A stretch of 64,000 bases of DNA from Pseudomonadota bacterium (GCA_018240785.1 JAFEFC010000033.1:1-64000), one strand, 5' to 3'; positions 36,933 to 49,770 are shown, counted from the first letter of the stretch. Translations and numbers: made by a program. The notes: generated by a model not told the origin, from the sequence alone.

Positions 36933-37631
36933 TCAGGCGAGGCTGCCGGCGAACACATTCACTGCGAGGGCCAGGACAACGAGGTTGAACGCGAAGGACA
37001 GCACCCCGTGGGTGAGCGTCAGCCGCCGCAGATGCCGGTTGGCGACTGCCACGTCCGATACCTGCGACGTCATGCCGATGACGAGCGAGAAGTAGAGGAA
37101 GTCCAGGTAATCCGGCTCCTTGTCGCCGGGGAAGAGCAGGCCGCGGCGCGGTTCGTGTTCCTCGTCGCGCAGGCCGTAGTAGACATGCGCGTAATGCAGC
37201 GCGAACACCGTCTGCAGCAGCAGCCAGGCCGACGCCAGCGATGCCATCGACAGGGCGAGGTAGCCCCAGCGGACCATCCCGTGCAACGCGCGGCTGGTGC
37301 CGACCGCCTGCGCCACGGCGATGACGCTCGCGCAGGCCGCGACGGTGGCGAACACGAACAGCGCCGCCGCCCCGGGGTCGATCCACTGCGCGCGGCGGCG
37401 CGTCGCCTGCGCATCCAGGCCGGCGATCCAGTGCCAGGTGATGCCGAAATACGTGACGCTGTAGGCCAGCCAGCCGATCAGCCAGGGAAACTCATCGCTG
37501 GGCAGCGTGCCGCGTGTGACGACCAGCATGGCGAGCGCCGCAGCGCCCAGCGCCAGGCCCTGGCGCTGCAGTGCGCTCAAGCGGACCGACCAGTGCAGGC
37601 CGTACAGCGGATGAGGGATGGGTTGCGGCAT
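36933..37631 (-). CDS. DUF1345 family membrane protein
   Basis: 232 residues from the ATG at 37631; the open frame continues upstream without coding character. Five to six membrane helices are visible (LALGAAALAMLVVT, WLIGWLAYSVTYFGITW, ALFVFATVAACASVIAVAQAV, LALSMASLASAWLLLQTVFAL, GVLSFAFNLVVLALAVNVF). The conserved DUF1345 features are present: FALHYAHVYYG, then PDYLDFLYFSLVIGMTSQVSDV and RHLRRLTLTHGVLSF. The function of this inner-membrane family is unknown. It is divergent from the DUF202 gene at 37920. Confidence 0.9.
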   Translation of the reverse strand: MPQPIPHPLYGLHWSVRLSALQRQGLALGAAALAMLVVTRGTLPSDEFPWLIGWLAYSVTYFGITWHWIAGLDAQATRRRAQWIDPGAAALFVFATVAACASVIAVAQAVGTSRALHGMVRWGYLALSMASLASAWLLLQTVFALHYAHVYYGLRDEEHEPRRGLLFPGDKEPDYLDFLYFSLVIGMTSQVSDVAVANRHLRRLTLTHGVLSFAFNLVVLALAVNVFAGSLA

Positions 37632-37919
37632 GACGGACCTGTCGGTGGGCGGGTCTGCGATCGGGAAGGGACGGGGCGGGCGCCCTCTGGCGGACACCTT
37701 GCGCCCTGGGCAAATATCCGCGGGTGGTGAAGGAGTAGTCAACACGAAAGCGTGGGCCTATCCTGTGCCGAATACTGTGGGGTTGCGCCAGGCAGCATCA
37801 GCCCTTGGTCATGCTCTGCGAACGCAGGACAGGGCGGCGGGCGCAGAGAGCATGCACGACCCCCGGCCGGTGTGGCGCGCGCCGCGCCGACGCCCCGCTG
37901 ACTTTGACGGAACCGCCAC

Positions 37920-38285
37920 ATGTCCGACCTCAATGACCCGCGCGTGTTCTTCGCCGCCGAGCGCACCTTGCTGGCGTGGAACCGCACCAGCCTGGGGCTG
38001 ATGGCCTTCGGCTTCGTCATTGAGCGTTTCGGCCTGTTCATGCACCTGATCCTGCGTGCGGGCGACCCCCAACTGCAGCGCGGCGCGTCGTTCTGGATTG
38101 GCCTGGGCTTCGTGCTGCTGGGCGCGCTGGTGGCGGTCAGTTCTGCCTGGCAGTACCGCAAGGTGGTCCGGACGCTCAAGCCGATCGAGATTCCAGACGG
38201 CTACAGCGTCAATGCCGGCCCCGCGATCAACCTCATCGTCGCCGTGCTCGGGCTCGTTCTGCTCGCCTTCCTCTTCATCAACTGA
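37920..38285 (+). CDS. DUF202/YidH family small membrane protein
   Basis: 121 residues. The N-terminal signature FFAAERTLLAWNRTSLGLMAFGF (interrupted here to its core RTLLAWNRTSL) identifies the YidH/DUF202 group. Three membrane helices follow: one over LGLMAFGFVIERFGLFM, one over FWIGLGFVLLGALVAVSSAW and one over INLIVAVLGLVLLAFLF. The role is unknown in bacteria; related SPX-VTC-associated domains occur in eukaryotic polyphosphate systems. The ATG at 37920 directly follows GGAACCGCCAC. It is a single gene. Confidence 0.9.
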   Translation: MSDLNDPRVFFAAERTLLAWNRTSLGLMAFGFVIERFGLFMHLILRAGDPQLQRGASFWIGLGFVLLGALVAVSSAWQYRKVVRTLKPIEIPDGYSVNAGPAINLIVAVLGLVLLAFLFIN

Positions 38286-38542
38286 CGGACGTTGCAAGCG
38301 ATACCAGCAGTCCGACCGATCGCGAGGGTTTGGGTATCAGCCTGTGGCCGGCGTTCCTGCCGGGTTCGCACCGCGCTCACGGCGTCCCGTTTAGGCGGTC
38401 TGGCGGTCGATGCCTGTTCAGCGCGCATCCGGTTCAGCCAGGGCCGCCTGCCGGATGTTGTTGAAGCGGCCCTTCTACACCTGGTCAGAAACATGGCGAG
38501 CGCGGTTGATCAAAAACGGTAACGCGCGGTCATGCCTTGCCC

Positions 38543-39322
38543 TTACTGCATGTGCCAACCGTGACTGACGACGAAGGACTGGCCGGTGAGGGCGCCGGTC
38601 GGGAAGGTCGCGAGGAACAGGGCGGTCTGCGCCACGTCCGCGGTGGTGGTGAAGACACCGTCGACCGTGTCGCTGAGCATGATGTCCTTGACCACCTCGG
38701 CTTCGCTGATCCCCAGTTCCTTCGCCTGCTCGGGAATCTGCTTTTCGACCAATGGCGTGCACACGAACCCCGGACAGATCACATGCGAATGCACGTTGTG
38801 CGCAGCCCCTTCCTTGGCGAGCACGCGCGACAGGCCCAGCAGGGCGTGCTTGGCGGCGACATAGGCCGATTTGAGCTTCGACCCTTCGTGCGAATGCACC
38901 GAGCCCATGTAGATCACCTTGCCTCCGCGATCGTCCCGGTACATGTACCGCAGCGCCGCCCTGGTGGTGAGAAAGGCACCGTCCACGTGGATGGCCTGCA
39001 TCTTCTTCCAGTCCGCAAAGGTGTAATCCTCGATCGGATTGACGATCTGGATGCCGGCGTTCGACACCAGGATGTCGAGCGCGCCGAAAGTGTCGACCAC
39101 CGCCTTGGTCCCGGCATTGACGGCGTCTTCGCTGGTGACGTCCATCGCGACGCCGAGCGCCCGGCCGCCGCCGGCCTTGATCTCGTCAGCAGTCTGCTGC
39201 GCGGCCACCAGGTTGATGTCGGCAATGGCCACGGCCGCGCCAGCCTTGGCATAGACGAGGGCGATTTCCTTGCCGATGCCGCTCGCGGCACCGGTGATGA
39301 GGGCAACTTTTCCGTTCAGCAT
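38543..39322 (-). CDS. hbdH: 3-Hydroxybutyrate dehydrogenase (SDR family)
   Basis: 259 residues from the ATG at 39322, with AAGGAG 7 bases upstream. It oxidises D-3-hydroxybutyrate to acetoacetate with NAD+, the step after depolymerisation of polyhydroxybutyrate. The cofactor loop is GAASGIG (11-17); the catalytic residues are Ser141, Tyr154 and Lys158 (YVAAK). Substrate-recognition residues of this enzyme are recognisable: Gln92 in NAGIQIV, the [14 protein letters not shown] segment with its His and Lys, and the lid [16 protein letters not shown]. It lies 101 bases downstream of the reductase-patatin fusion on the same strand and is probably co-transcribed, which ties that gene to 3-hydroxybutyrate or polymer turnover. 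Confidence 0.93.
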   Translation of the reverse strand: MLNGKVALITGAASGIGKEIALVYAKAGAAVAIADINLVAAQQTADEIKAGGGRALGVAMDVTSEDAVNAGTKAVVDTFGALDILVSNAGIQIVNPIEDYTFADWKKMQAIHVDGAFLTTRAALRYMYRDDRGGKVIYMGSVHSHEGSKLKSAYVAAKHALLGLSRVLAKEGAAHNVHSHVICPGFVCTPLVEKQIPEQAKELGISEAEVVKDIMLSDTVDGVFTTTADVAQTALFLATFPTGALTGQSFVVSHGWHMQ

Positions 39323-39423
39323 GGTGAGGCTCCTTGTCGATTCAATCAGTACGATCGAAGACCGCGTCACCCGACCCAAGGGTCAGGCCGGCCCTGATGT
39401 GGCGCGTGCCTGGGCGCCCGCGC

Positions 39424-41664
39424 TCACCGCTCCAGCGCCTTGCGGGTCATTCTGTAGCCCGACTCGACCAGTTGGTCGATGGTCTGGCGCGAGAAGTCGT
39501 AATCCTTGGATGACGGATCATCCTCGCCGTTCTCGCGGATGATCCGGGTGATCGTCATCGGCGCATCCTCGCCCATCATCGCGATGAATCGAGGGCGATG
39601 GCGGATGCGCTCGGCGGTGGCGGCCGGCAGTTCGGCGACGATCTCAGCGACGAGCCTGCGGAAATCGTTCACCAGTTCGCGGGTGCTCAGATCGCTGCGA
39701 ACACGCTCGCTGTAAAGGATTTCGCTCTGCCGGGCCATGGCTTCCGCGAGGTTGGCGGGCATGACGTTCCGCTTGCCGGGGAACAGGTCGATGATGAAGA
39801 CGCGCTTGCCGGCGGATCCGCAGCGTTGCACGACCAGGTCCAGCGGCGAATTGCTGACGATGCCCCCGTCCCAGTAATGCCTGCCGTCGATCGTCGTCCA
39901 TCGAAAACCGGGCGGCAGGCTGCCGCTGGCGATGATGTGCGCCGGCGCCAGCTCGTCCACGTAGCTGTCGAACACGACGAGTTCGCTGGTCTGCACATCG
40001 ACCGCACTCACCATGAGCCGGATCGGACTTGACCTCAGCTTGCCGAAGTCGACGTACCTTTCGAGTAGCTTGACGGCCGGCGCGGTGTCGTAAAGGCTGA
40101 ACCAGCGGTTCGGCCACTGCTCCGGGCCAAGCATCGGCTGCAACCAGCGCGGCTTGAAGAACTGGGGCACGCCGAACAGGGCGATCTGCCCGCAGGCGAA
40201 TTCCCGACGCAGATTCTCATCCGCGATGAACGGCGTGGCGATGGCCAGGTCGTTCCAGAACGCAGTCAGCGCTTCCGCGGCGTGATCGGGATTAGCGGCG
40301 ATGATGGCGCCGTTGAAGGCGCCAATCGACACCCCGGCGACCACGTCCGGGCGGATGCCGGACTCCTCCAGCGCGCGAACCGCGCCGCACTCGAATCCGC
40401 CGAAGGCGCCACCGCCCTGCAGGATGTAGATGGTCTGGTTGGGGATGTGGCACAGCGTGTAGTCGGGATCGGAGAGGCGTGCCTTGCTGGACTTGAGGTT
40501 CACCCGGTTCTTGATGAGCAGCTCGGTCACCTTCGTCTCTTCGGTCGGCCGTCCGAACGAGAACAGCGCGCGCGGCACGTCGTGCCGCAGGAAGAACGAG
40601 GCGAAGGATCCCGACTGCAGCGATCCGCGCTCGATCCGCTCATCGCTGGCTTCGAATTGACCGAGCAGGTTGAAGCTCAGATCGAACACTTCGCTATAGA
40701 AATAGGTGACTTCGTCGTACGGCACGCGCTGGCCAAGCATGTTGCGGGCCGCGGTGCGTCCCTGCCGGATGGCGTTGTCCCAGTGTTCGACGCGGCGCTG
40801 GCGGCTGAAGATGGGATCGAAGAAGTTGGCCACGTCGCCGGCGGCAAAGACTCCGGGCTGATTCGTCTGCAGGAAGCGATCGACGACGATGCCGTCGTCC
40901 ACGGCGATGCCGCTGCCCTGCAGAAAGCCGGTTTCCGGTATCACGCCGGCGCCGATGACCACCATGTCGCAGGCAATGGTCCGGCCGCCCTGCGTCAGCA
41001 CGGCCTCGACCGCGGTCTCGCCCCGGATTGCCGTCGGGCTGTCGCCGACGATGACGTCAACGCCATGCGCACCGAAGCCGCGCTGGAAAAAGCTCGAAAC
41101 CCCCGGCATGTGGAGCTTCCCGAGCAATTCGTGGCGTTCGAGCAAGGTGACGTCGATGCCTCTTTGCCGCAGCGAGGCCGCGGCCTCCAGGCCGATGAAG
41201 CTGCCACCGATCACCACGGCGCGGCGCGCCTTCTGCGCACTCGTGCGGATGGCTTCGGCGTCTTCCAGCGAGCGAAGATAGAACACGCCGGGCAGCGCCG
41301 CGCCGGGCAGCGACAGACGCCTCGCCGATGCCCCGGTGGCGATCAGCAGGTGCCCGTAGCGGATGTCCGCGCCGTGCCCGGTGCGAACCATGTGCCGTCC
41401 GGGATCGATGGCGGCAACAGGGGTGCCGAGCAGCAGTTCGATCTGCAACTCGTGGTATCGGGCCTTGCTGAGCACCTGCTGAGGGGGTGGTGCCTTCCCG
41501 GCCGTGAGGGCGACCTTGGACAGCGGCGGGCGATGGTAGGGGAGATGCGGCTCGGCGGCGAGCAGCAGAATGCTTCCCTCCGCGCCCTCGGTCCGCAAGG
41601 TTTCCACCGCCGTGGCGCCGGCCAGGCCACCGCCGACGACGACGAAATCAACGTGCCTGGTCAT
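39424..41664 (-). CDS. Fusion of a ferredoxin-reductase-like FAD oxidoreductase and a patatin-like phospholipase
   Basis: 746 residues in one uninterrupted frame. Residues 1-400 resemble BphA4/AIF-type NAD(P)H:acceptor reductases: FVVVGGGLAGATAVETLR, the PYHRPPLSK loop, ATGASARRL, VVIGGSFIGLEAAASL for NAD and GVFAAGDVA for FAD. Residues 410-746 are patatin-like with the DUF3734 C-terminal region: oxyanion loop GGGAFGGFECGAV, nucleophile elbow GVSIG with Ser446, and the dyad Asp599 in WDGGIVSN. Both halves keep their catalytic motifs. A patatin of this kind next to 3-hydroxybutyrate dehydrogenase is a familiar pairing; the reductase half is not. It may couple lipid or polymer hydrolysis to redox state. 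Translation looks continuous, with no stop or shift between the halves. Confidence 0.88.
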   Translation of the reverse strand: MTRHVDFVVVGGGLAGATAVETLRTEGAEGSILLLAAEPHLPYHRPPLSKVALTAGKAPPPQQVLSKARYHELQIELLLGTPVAAIDPGRHMVRTGHGADIRYGHLLIATGASARRLSLPGAALPGVFYLRSLEDAEAIRTSAQKARRAVVIGGSFIGLEAAASLRQRGIDVTLLERHELLGKLHMPGVSSFFQRGFGAHGVDVIVGDSPTAIRGETAVEAVLTQGGRTIACDMVVIGAGVIPETGFLQGSGIAVDDGIVVDRFLQTNQPGVFAAGDVANFFDPIFSRQRRVEHWDNAIRQGRTAARNMLGQRVPYDEVTYFYSEVFDLSFNLLGQFEASDERIERGSLQSGSFASFFLRHDVPRALFSFGRPTEETKVTELLIKNRVNLKSSKARLSDPDYTLCHIPNQTIYILQGGGAFGGFECGAVRALEESGIRPDVVAGVSIGAFNGAIIAANPDHAAEALTAFWNDLAIATPFIADENLRREFACGQIALFGVPQFFKPRWLQPMLGPEQWPNRWFSLYDTAPAVKLLERYVDFGKLRSSPIRLMVSAVDVQTSELVVFDSYVDELAPAHIIASGSLPPGFRWTTIDGRHYWDGGIVSNSPLDLVVQRCGSAGKRVFIIDLFPGKRNVMPANLAEAMARQSEILYSERVRSDLSTRELVNDFRRLVAEIVAELPAATAERIRHRPRFIAMMGEDAPMTITRIIRENGEDDPSSKDYDFSRQTIDQLVESGYRMTRKALER

Positions 41665-41796
41665 GTTCCGGTTTCCGTGGTTTCGTCGGCTGTGTCCGTC
41701 GGAGCAGTGTCCGGTATGCCGGTGACCCGCCGATCGCGCCCGCTGTGGCGACCCTGCTGGGCCGCCACGGCATCTCCTGGCCGATAACGTGCCAAG

Positions 41797-42372
41797 CTAT
41801 GATTTGCGCGGTGGTAGTACGGTCAGCACCCGCACGATGAAGGCATGCAGTTCCGTCATGTAATTGCGCAGGAAATCGGCCGTCCCTTCATTGGTGACCG
41901 TGCCGTCCTCGGTGATGAGTCCTGGGGTGAGATGGATGTAGGCTTCGGGGGAGTTCATCTGCGGCGAATTGCAGAAGCTGAGCACGCCGCGCAGGCTCTG
42001 CTGCGCCACGGCGGTGCCGATCGAGCCCACTGATGCACCGATGACGGCAGACGGTTTGTGCGCGAATGAGTTCTGTCCCCATGGCCGGCTCGCCCAGTCG
42101 ATGGCGTTCTTCAGCCCGCCGGGGATGGAGCGGTTGTATTCCGGTGTGACGAACAACAATGCGTCGACATCGGCGATCGCTTTCTTGAATGCGCGCGCCA
42201 CCGGCGGAAAGTCGGCGTCGTAGTCGTAGCTGTAGAGCGGCAGATCCCTGATCGCAATCTCGGTGAATTCCAGCTCCGCTGGTGCAAGGCGGATCAGGGC
42301 CTTGGAGAGGAGGCGGTTGATGGAGGCGGTGGCGAGACTGCCGACGAAGTAACCGACCTTGTAAGTGGCCAT
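41797..42372 (-). CDS. NADPH-dependent FMN reductase (ChrR/azoreductase-like)
   Basis: 191 residues from the ATG at 42372, with AAGGAG 5 bases upstream. A flavodoxin-like fold: the phosphate-binding loop is GSLATASINRLLSKAL and the flavin-contact loop TPEYNRSIPGGLKNAIDWAS is the family signature, followed by KPSAVIGASVGSIGTAVAQ. Proteins of this group reduce quinones, azo dyes, chromate or flavins with NADPH in the cytoplasm, often as protection against redox cyclers. It lies between the fusion gene and a DoxX gene, all on the minus strand with gaps of 132 and 213 bases, so it is probably transcribed separately. Confidence 0.92.
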   Translation of the reverse strand: MATYKVGYFVGSLATASINRLLSKALIRLAPAELEFTEIAIRDLPLYSYDYDADFPPVARAFKKAIADVDALLFVTPEYNRSIPGGLKNAIDWASRPWGQNSFAHKPSAVIGASVGSIGTAVAQQSLRGVLSFCNSPQMNSPEAYIHLTPGLITEDGTVTNEGTADFLRNYMTELHAFIVRVLTVLPPRKS

Positions 42373-42585
42373 GCGAACTCCTTGAGGGGTATCAATTCGA
42401 CTTCCAAACCACCCGCTGCGGTGGCGCTACTGCGAAGTGTCCGGCCGATCACGCCGCAGCACGCCGCAAATCTGATTCGGTCCATGGCTAAAGCAAGGAC
42501 TGGCTGACCGGACCGTCCGTCGGATCAGCCATCGTTCGCTGCCTCAATGATTGCGCTGGCCGCGAGGCGGCGGTCGCGGTGCGCC

Positions 42586-42996
42586 CTAGGGCCGGCTGGA
42601 TCTGCCCAAGCTGCCTCGCCCTGGTCCAAGGGCGGCAACTACCAACATGCCGCCGGCAACCGCCATGTTCTTCAAGAACAGCAATTGCTGCATCATTTGC
42701 TGGTCGGCCGGCAGCGACCAATAGCGGTGGAAGATGAAACTCGCCACCAGGGTGAACGCTGCCAGCGCGAGTGCTGCCCAGCGTGCCATGAAGCCCGTGG
42801 CGATCGCCAGGCCGCCCAGCAGTTCGATCAAGCCGACCAGCACCGCCAATGCGGGCAATGCGGGCAAACCGGCGCTCCCCATGTAGGCGGCAGTGCCGCC
42901 GCTGTTCGTCAACTTGCCGATGCCGGCAAGCACGAACATCAAGGCGAGAAGGATGCGACCTACGACTGTCAGCGGGGTCCTGAGCGAGTCGAGCAT
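42586..42996 (-). CDS. DoxX family membrane protein
   Basis: 136 residues from the ATG at 42996, preceded by GGAG at a proper distance; a GTG four codons upstream is part of that site. Four membrane helices: VVGRILLALMFVLAGIGKL is the hallmark first helix, then LPALAVLVGLIELLGGLAIA, ALALAAFTLVASFIF and a last helix near LKNMAVAGGMLVVAALG. The GKL and LIELLGG motifs are typical. DoxX-type proteins are small inner-membrane proteins, some linked to quinol oxidation or sulfur and oxidative stress; a specific role cannot be given. Its neighbour is a flavin reductase, which fits a stress theme but is weak evidence. Confidence 0.88.
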   Translation of the reverse strand: MLDSLRTPLTVVGRILLALMFVLAGIGKLTNSGGTAAYMGSAGLPALPALAVLVGLIELLGGLAIATGFMARWAALALAAFTLVASFIFHRYWSLPADQQMMQQLLFLKNMAVAGGMLVVAALGPGRGSLGRSSRP

Positions 42997-43298
42997 GGTG
43001 TTCTCCACGGTGACGGGGCGCTGCGGAGGGACGGGTTGATCCCCTGTCGGGACTGTCGCGGCGCCACGCTAATCCTGAGAGGCCGTCTTGATTCGCATTT
43101 GCTAAAAAGCGATTTAGGTAGGCAGCATCCGAAAAGCAAGTAGGTACCAAACGGAGGCGTGGGCTGCGCGGAAATTGCTTGGTCGCATCCCCATAGCCGA
43201 GTTTGCACAGGCAGTGCGTGTTTGGCGTCGCGCCAACGCAATCGGGGATCTATGGTTGAACTCTGCAGGCGGGCAAGCGGCACGAGAGGAGAACGACC
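42997..43298. other. Intergenic region between DoxX and VOC genes, nothing assigned
   Basis: About 300 bases separating divergent genes. The stretch 43090-43135 is AT-richer (TTTGCTAAAAAGCGATTTAGG) and is the most likely promoter location. I see no operator symmetry, RNA gene or coding frame. Confidence 0.4.
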
Positions 43299-43718
43299 AT
43301 GTTGGTTCAACCCTATCTGAACTTCAACGGCTGCTGCGAAGAGGCGCTGGCCTTCTACCAGGCGGCGCTGGGCGCCCAGGTCGAGATGCTGATGCGCTTT
43401 CGCGAAAGCCCCGATGAGCCGCCGCCGGGGATGATCCCGCCCGACTGGGGCGACAAGGTGATGCATGCCAGCGTGCGCATCGGGGATTCGATGGTGATGG
43501 CGTCCGATGGCGGCTGCACCGACAAGCCCGGCTTCGCGGGCTTTTCTTTGACGCTGTCGGTGGCCGATCCAACTGAGGCCGAACGTCGCTTCGCCGCGCT
43601 GGCAGACGGCGGCGAGGTGCGGATGCCACTGGCCGAGACCTTCTTCGCGACCAGCTTCGGCATGGTGGCTGACCGCTTCGGCGTGCAGTGGATGGTGATC
43701 GCGATGAAGGAGGGCTAG
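43299..43718 (+). CDS. VOC family protein, PhnB-like
   Basis: 139 residues from the ATG at 43299 (GAGAGGAG about 6 bases upstream). It opens with QPYLNFNGCCEEALAFYQAA, the PhnB/DUF1428-like signature Y-L-x-F-x-G-x-x-E-E-A-x-x-F-Y, and ends with MVADRFGVQWMVIA, as in the E. coli PhnB group. Repeated beta-alpha-beta-beta-beta units form one glyoxalase-fold domain. The metal ligands of true glyoxalases are not clearly conserved in this subgroup. Function is unknown; the name 3-demethylubiquinone methyltransferase sometimes attached to such proteins is not supported by sequence. Confidence 0.9.
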   Translation: MLVQPYLNFNGCCEEALAFYQAALGAQVEMLMRFRESPDEPPPGMIPPDWGDKVMHASVRIGDSMVMASDGGCTDKPGFAGFSLTLSVADPTEAERRFAALADGGEVRMPLAETFFATSFGMVADRFGVQWMVIAMKEG

Positions 43719-43782
43719 CGCAGGGCACGAGCTGACCGCGGGCTGCGGGTGGGGCGTAGCAGCAGCCGCGGCAGGCTTTCCT

Positions 43783-44955
43783 TCAGCGCAAGACGCATGC
43801 GATGCGTTCGGCCGCTTCCAGCAGGCGTTCGCGGCGCGTGGTGTAGGCGATGCGCAGGTGGCGGCGCGGCAGGTGGTCGCCGAAGTCGATGCCCGGCGTG
43901 GCGGCGACGCCGGCTTCCTCGATCAGGCGGCGGGCGAGCGCTTCGGCGTCGTCCGCCAGCGGCGACACGTCGGCGTAGATGTAGAACGCGCCCTGCGGCT
44001 CGGCGGCGATGGTGAAGCCGATGTCGCGCAGCGCCGGCAGCAGGGTGTCGCGCCGCTCGGCGAACTCGTGCCGGCGCGCTTCCAGGATGTCGAGCGTGGA
44101 CGGCGCGAAGGCGGCCATTGCCGCGTGCTGGGCGGGCGTCGAAGGGGCGATGAAGAAGTGCTGCGCCAGCTTCTCGATGGTGCGCACATAGCCCTGCGGC
44201 GCGACCAGCCAGCCGAGGCGCCAGCCGGTCATGCCGAAATACTTGGAGAAGCTGTTGACCACGAAGAGGTCGTCGGCGGCGTTGAGCGCCGGTCGCGACA
44301 GCGCGGTGGAGGCGTCGACGCCGTAGGTGAGGCCCTGGTAGATCTCGTCGACCAGCAGCAGGCCGCCGCGCGCGTGGGTGACGCGGTGCAGGGTTTCGAT
44401 CTCGTCGCCGGTGAGCAGGGTGCCGGTGGGGTTGGACGGGGTGGCCACCATGAGGCCACGGGTGCGCGCGCGCCAGGCCGCGTCCACCTGGCCGGGGGTG
44501 GGCTGGTAGCGGCGGGCGGCATCGACCGGCAGGCCGCGGGCGACGCCCTCGAAGCTGCGCACCAGGTGGCGGTTGGATGGATAGCCCGGATCGGGCAGCA
44601 GCCATTCGTCGCCCGGGTCGGTGGTGGTGGCCAGCGCCAGCATCAGCGCGCCCGAGGCGCCGGCGGTGACGATGATGCGCTCGGGCGCCACGTCGGCGCC
44701 GAAGCGGTCGCAGTAGAAGCGGGCGATGGCTTCGCGCAGCGCCGGCAGGCCCAGGCCCGAGGTGTAATGCACGTCGCCCGACGCGATGAAGCGGGTCGCG
44801 GCGTTGAGCATGGGCTGGGGCGTGGGAAAGTCGGGCTCGCCGACTTCCATGTGGATGATGTCGCGCCCCTGCGCCTCGAGCTCGCGCGCACGGCGCAGCA
44901 GTTCCATGACGTGGAAGGGCTGGATGTCGGCGGTGCGGCGGGCGAGATGGAGCAT
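43783..44955 (-). CDS. PLP-dependent class I/II aminotransferase
   Basis: 390 residues from the ATG at 44955. Fold type I aminotransferase of the aspartate/aromatic subgroup. The PLP lysine is Lys238 in NSFSKYFGMTGWRLGW; Asn175 in TPSNPTG and Asp203 in LLVDEIYQ hold the cofactor, and an Arg near the C-terminus (RHLRIAYTT) should bind the substrate carboxylate. The N-terminal HMEVGEPDFPTP is typical of the AspC/DapL-like group found as a single gene in many betaproteobacteria. The amino donor cannot be read. It is on the same strand as pckG but separated from it by a terminator and a palindromic repeat, so it has its own promoter within 44956-45002. Confidence 0.92.
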   Translation of the reverse strand: MLHLARRTADIQPFHVMELLRRARELEAQGRDIIHMEVGEPDFPTPQPMLNAATRFIASGDVHYTSGLGLPALREAIARFYCDRFGADVAPERIIVTAGASGALMLALATTTDPGDEWLLPDPGYPSNRHLVRSFEGVARGLPVDAARRYQPTPGQVDAAWRARTRGLMVATPSNPTGTLLTGDEIETLHRVTHARGGLLLVDEIYQGLTYGVDASTALSRPALNAADDLFVVNSFSKYFGMTGWRLGWLVAPQGYVRTIEKLAQHFFIAPSTPAQHAAMAAFAPSTLDILEARRHEFAERRDTLLPALRDIGFTIAAEPQGAFYIYADVSPLADDAEALARRLIEEAGVAATPGIDFGDHLPRRHLRIAYTTRRERLLEAAERIACVLR

Positions 44956-45002
44956 GATGGTGATCCTGGTCTGCGAAGTGCGGAATCGTAGCGCGGAAAA
45001 GG

Positions 45003-45026
45003 AAAAAGCGCCTTGCGGCGCTTTTT
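45003..45026 (-). terminator. Rho-independent terminator of pckG
   Basis: AAAAAGCGCC (45003-45012) and GGCGCTTTTT (45017-45026) form a perfect 10-bp stem around TTGC. On the minus strand it follows pckG by about 147 bases and ends in a U run; the A tract makes it bidirectional in form. Confidence 0.85.
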
Positions 45027-45057
45027 GGCGGTCAAACCTGCTCCTGATAAACGGGGT

Positions 45058-45115
45058 GTAGGAGCGCGCTTGAGCGCGATCAGCCCCGGCGAATCGCGCC
45101 CAAGCGCGCTCCTAC
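45058..45115. repeat. REP-like palindromic element
   Basis: Two 23-base arms, GTAGGAGCGCGCTTGAGCGCGAT (45058-45080, here written whole only to its core GTAGGAGCGCGCTTG) and its inverse at 45093-45115, match at 22 of 23 positions around a 12-base centre. The GTAGGAGCGCGCTTG core is the kind of extragenic palindrome seen in many copies in Pseudomonas and related genomes. It lies between pckG and its terminator. I found one copy in this window. Confidence 0.7.
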
Positions 45116-45172
45116 GTCGGTTTTCGCAGTGTAGGTGCAGGCCTGGCCGCGATTTCCTTGACCTTCGGGCCG

Positions 45173-47020
<1,848 letters not shown>

Positions 47021-47422
47021 GGGAAATCCTCTCCTCTCTCCACAATTCGGAAGCGAAACCGTTTCCCGTCGGTCGAGCCCGTTACGTCTCGAAGGCCTTG
47101 CGGCCGGCGGGCGGGCGGCGGAATGGCCGGGTTGAGGATGGGGCGCAGCCCGGCGATCCGCACTTCGTCGACCGGTAGCCCTAGGGGTTTACCTCGATCA
47201 GCGAAGCCGCAGGATTATGCCACGCCCGGCCTTGCACGCGCGCGCACCTTTGTCCGGATATCACATGTTTTCACATGGTAATTTACGATTTCATTATGTG
47301 AGAAATTCTGCAAAGAAGAGTATGCTTTGCGCCCTGAGACCATCGGGCGGCGTTAGTCTATGCGCCGGGCCAGCGGCGGTCCGCGAGGGAAAACCGCGTC
47401 AACGACAGGAGGGACGACCGAC
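47021..47422. other. Divergent regulatory region between pckG and maeB
   Basis: 402 bases without a gene. The maeB-proximal third (about 47255-47330) is clearly AT-rich and contains an inverted repeat (47268-47305) that looks like an operator. The pckG-proximal part is GC-rich with no motif I can name. Confidence 0.55.
47268..47305. promoter_or_regulatory. Putative operator: TTTTCACAT...ATGTGAGAAA inverted repeat
   Basis: TTTTCACAT at 47268-47276 faces ATGTGAGAAA at 47296-47305 across 19 bases; another TCACATG precedes the left arm (47261-47267), giving three related half-sites. Arms a helical turn or two apart in an AT-rich island between divergent metabolic genes suggest a repressor or activator site. 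The cognate protein is unknown. Confidence 0.5.
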
Positions 47423-49696
<2,274 letters not shown>

Positions 49697-49770
49697 ATCA
49701 CGCTGCGCCCGCAGGCGCGGTTCTTCGTCCTCACTCCCCTGTGCCATGATGGTTGCAGGGGAGGCGCGGG

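Noticed and set aside
42382-42395. TTGAGGGGTATCAA as a second FNR-type box
   Set aside because: One mismatch, and it overlaps the ribosome binding site of the flavin reductase gene, too close to the start to be an activator site; probably chance.
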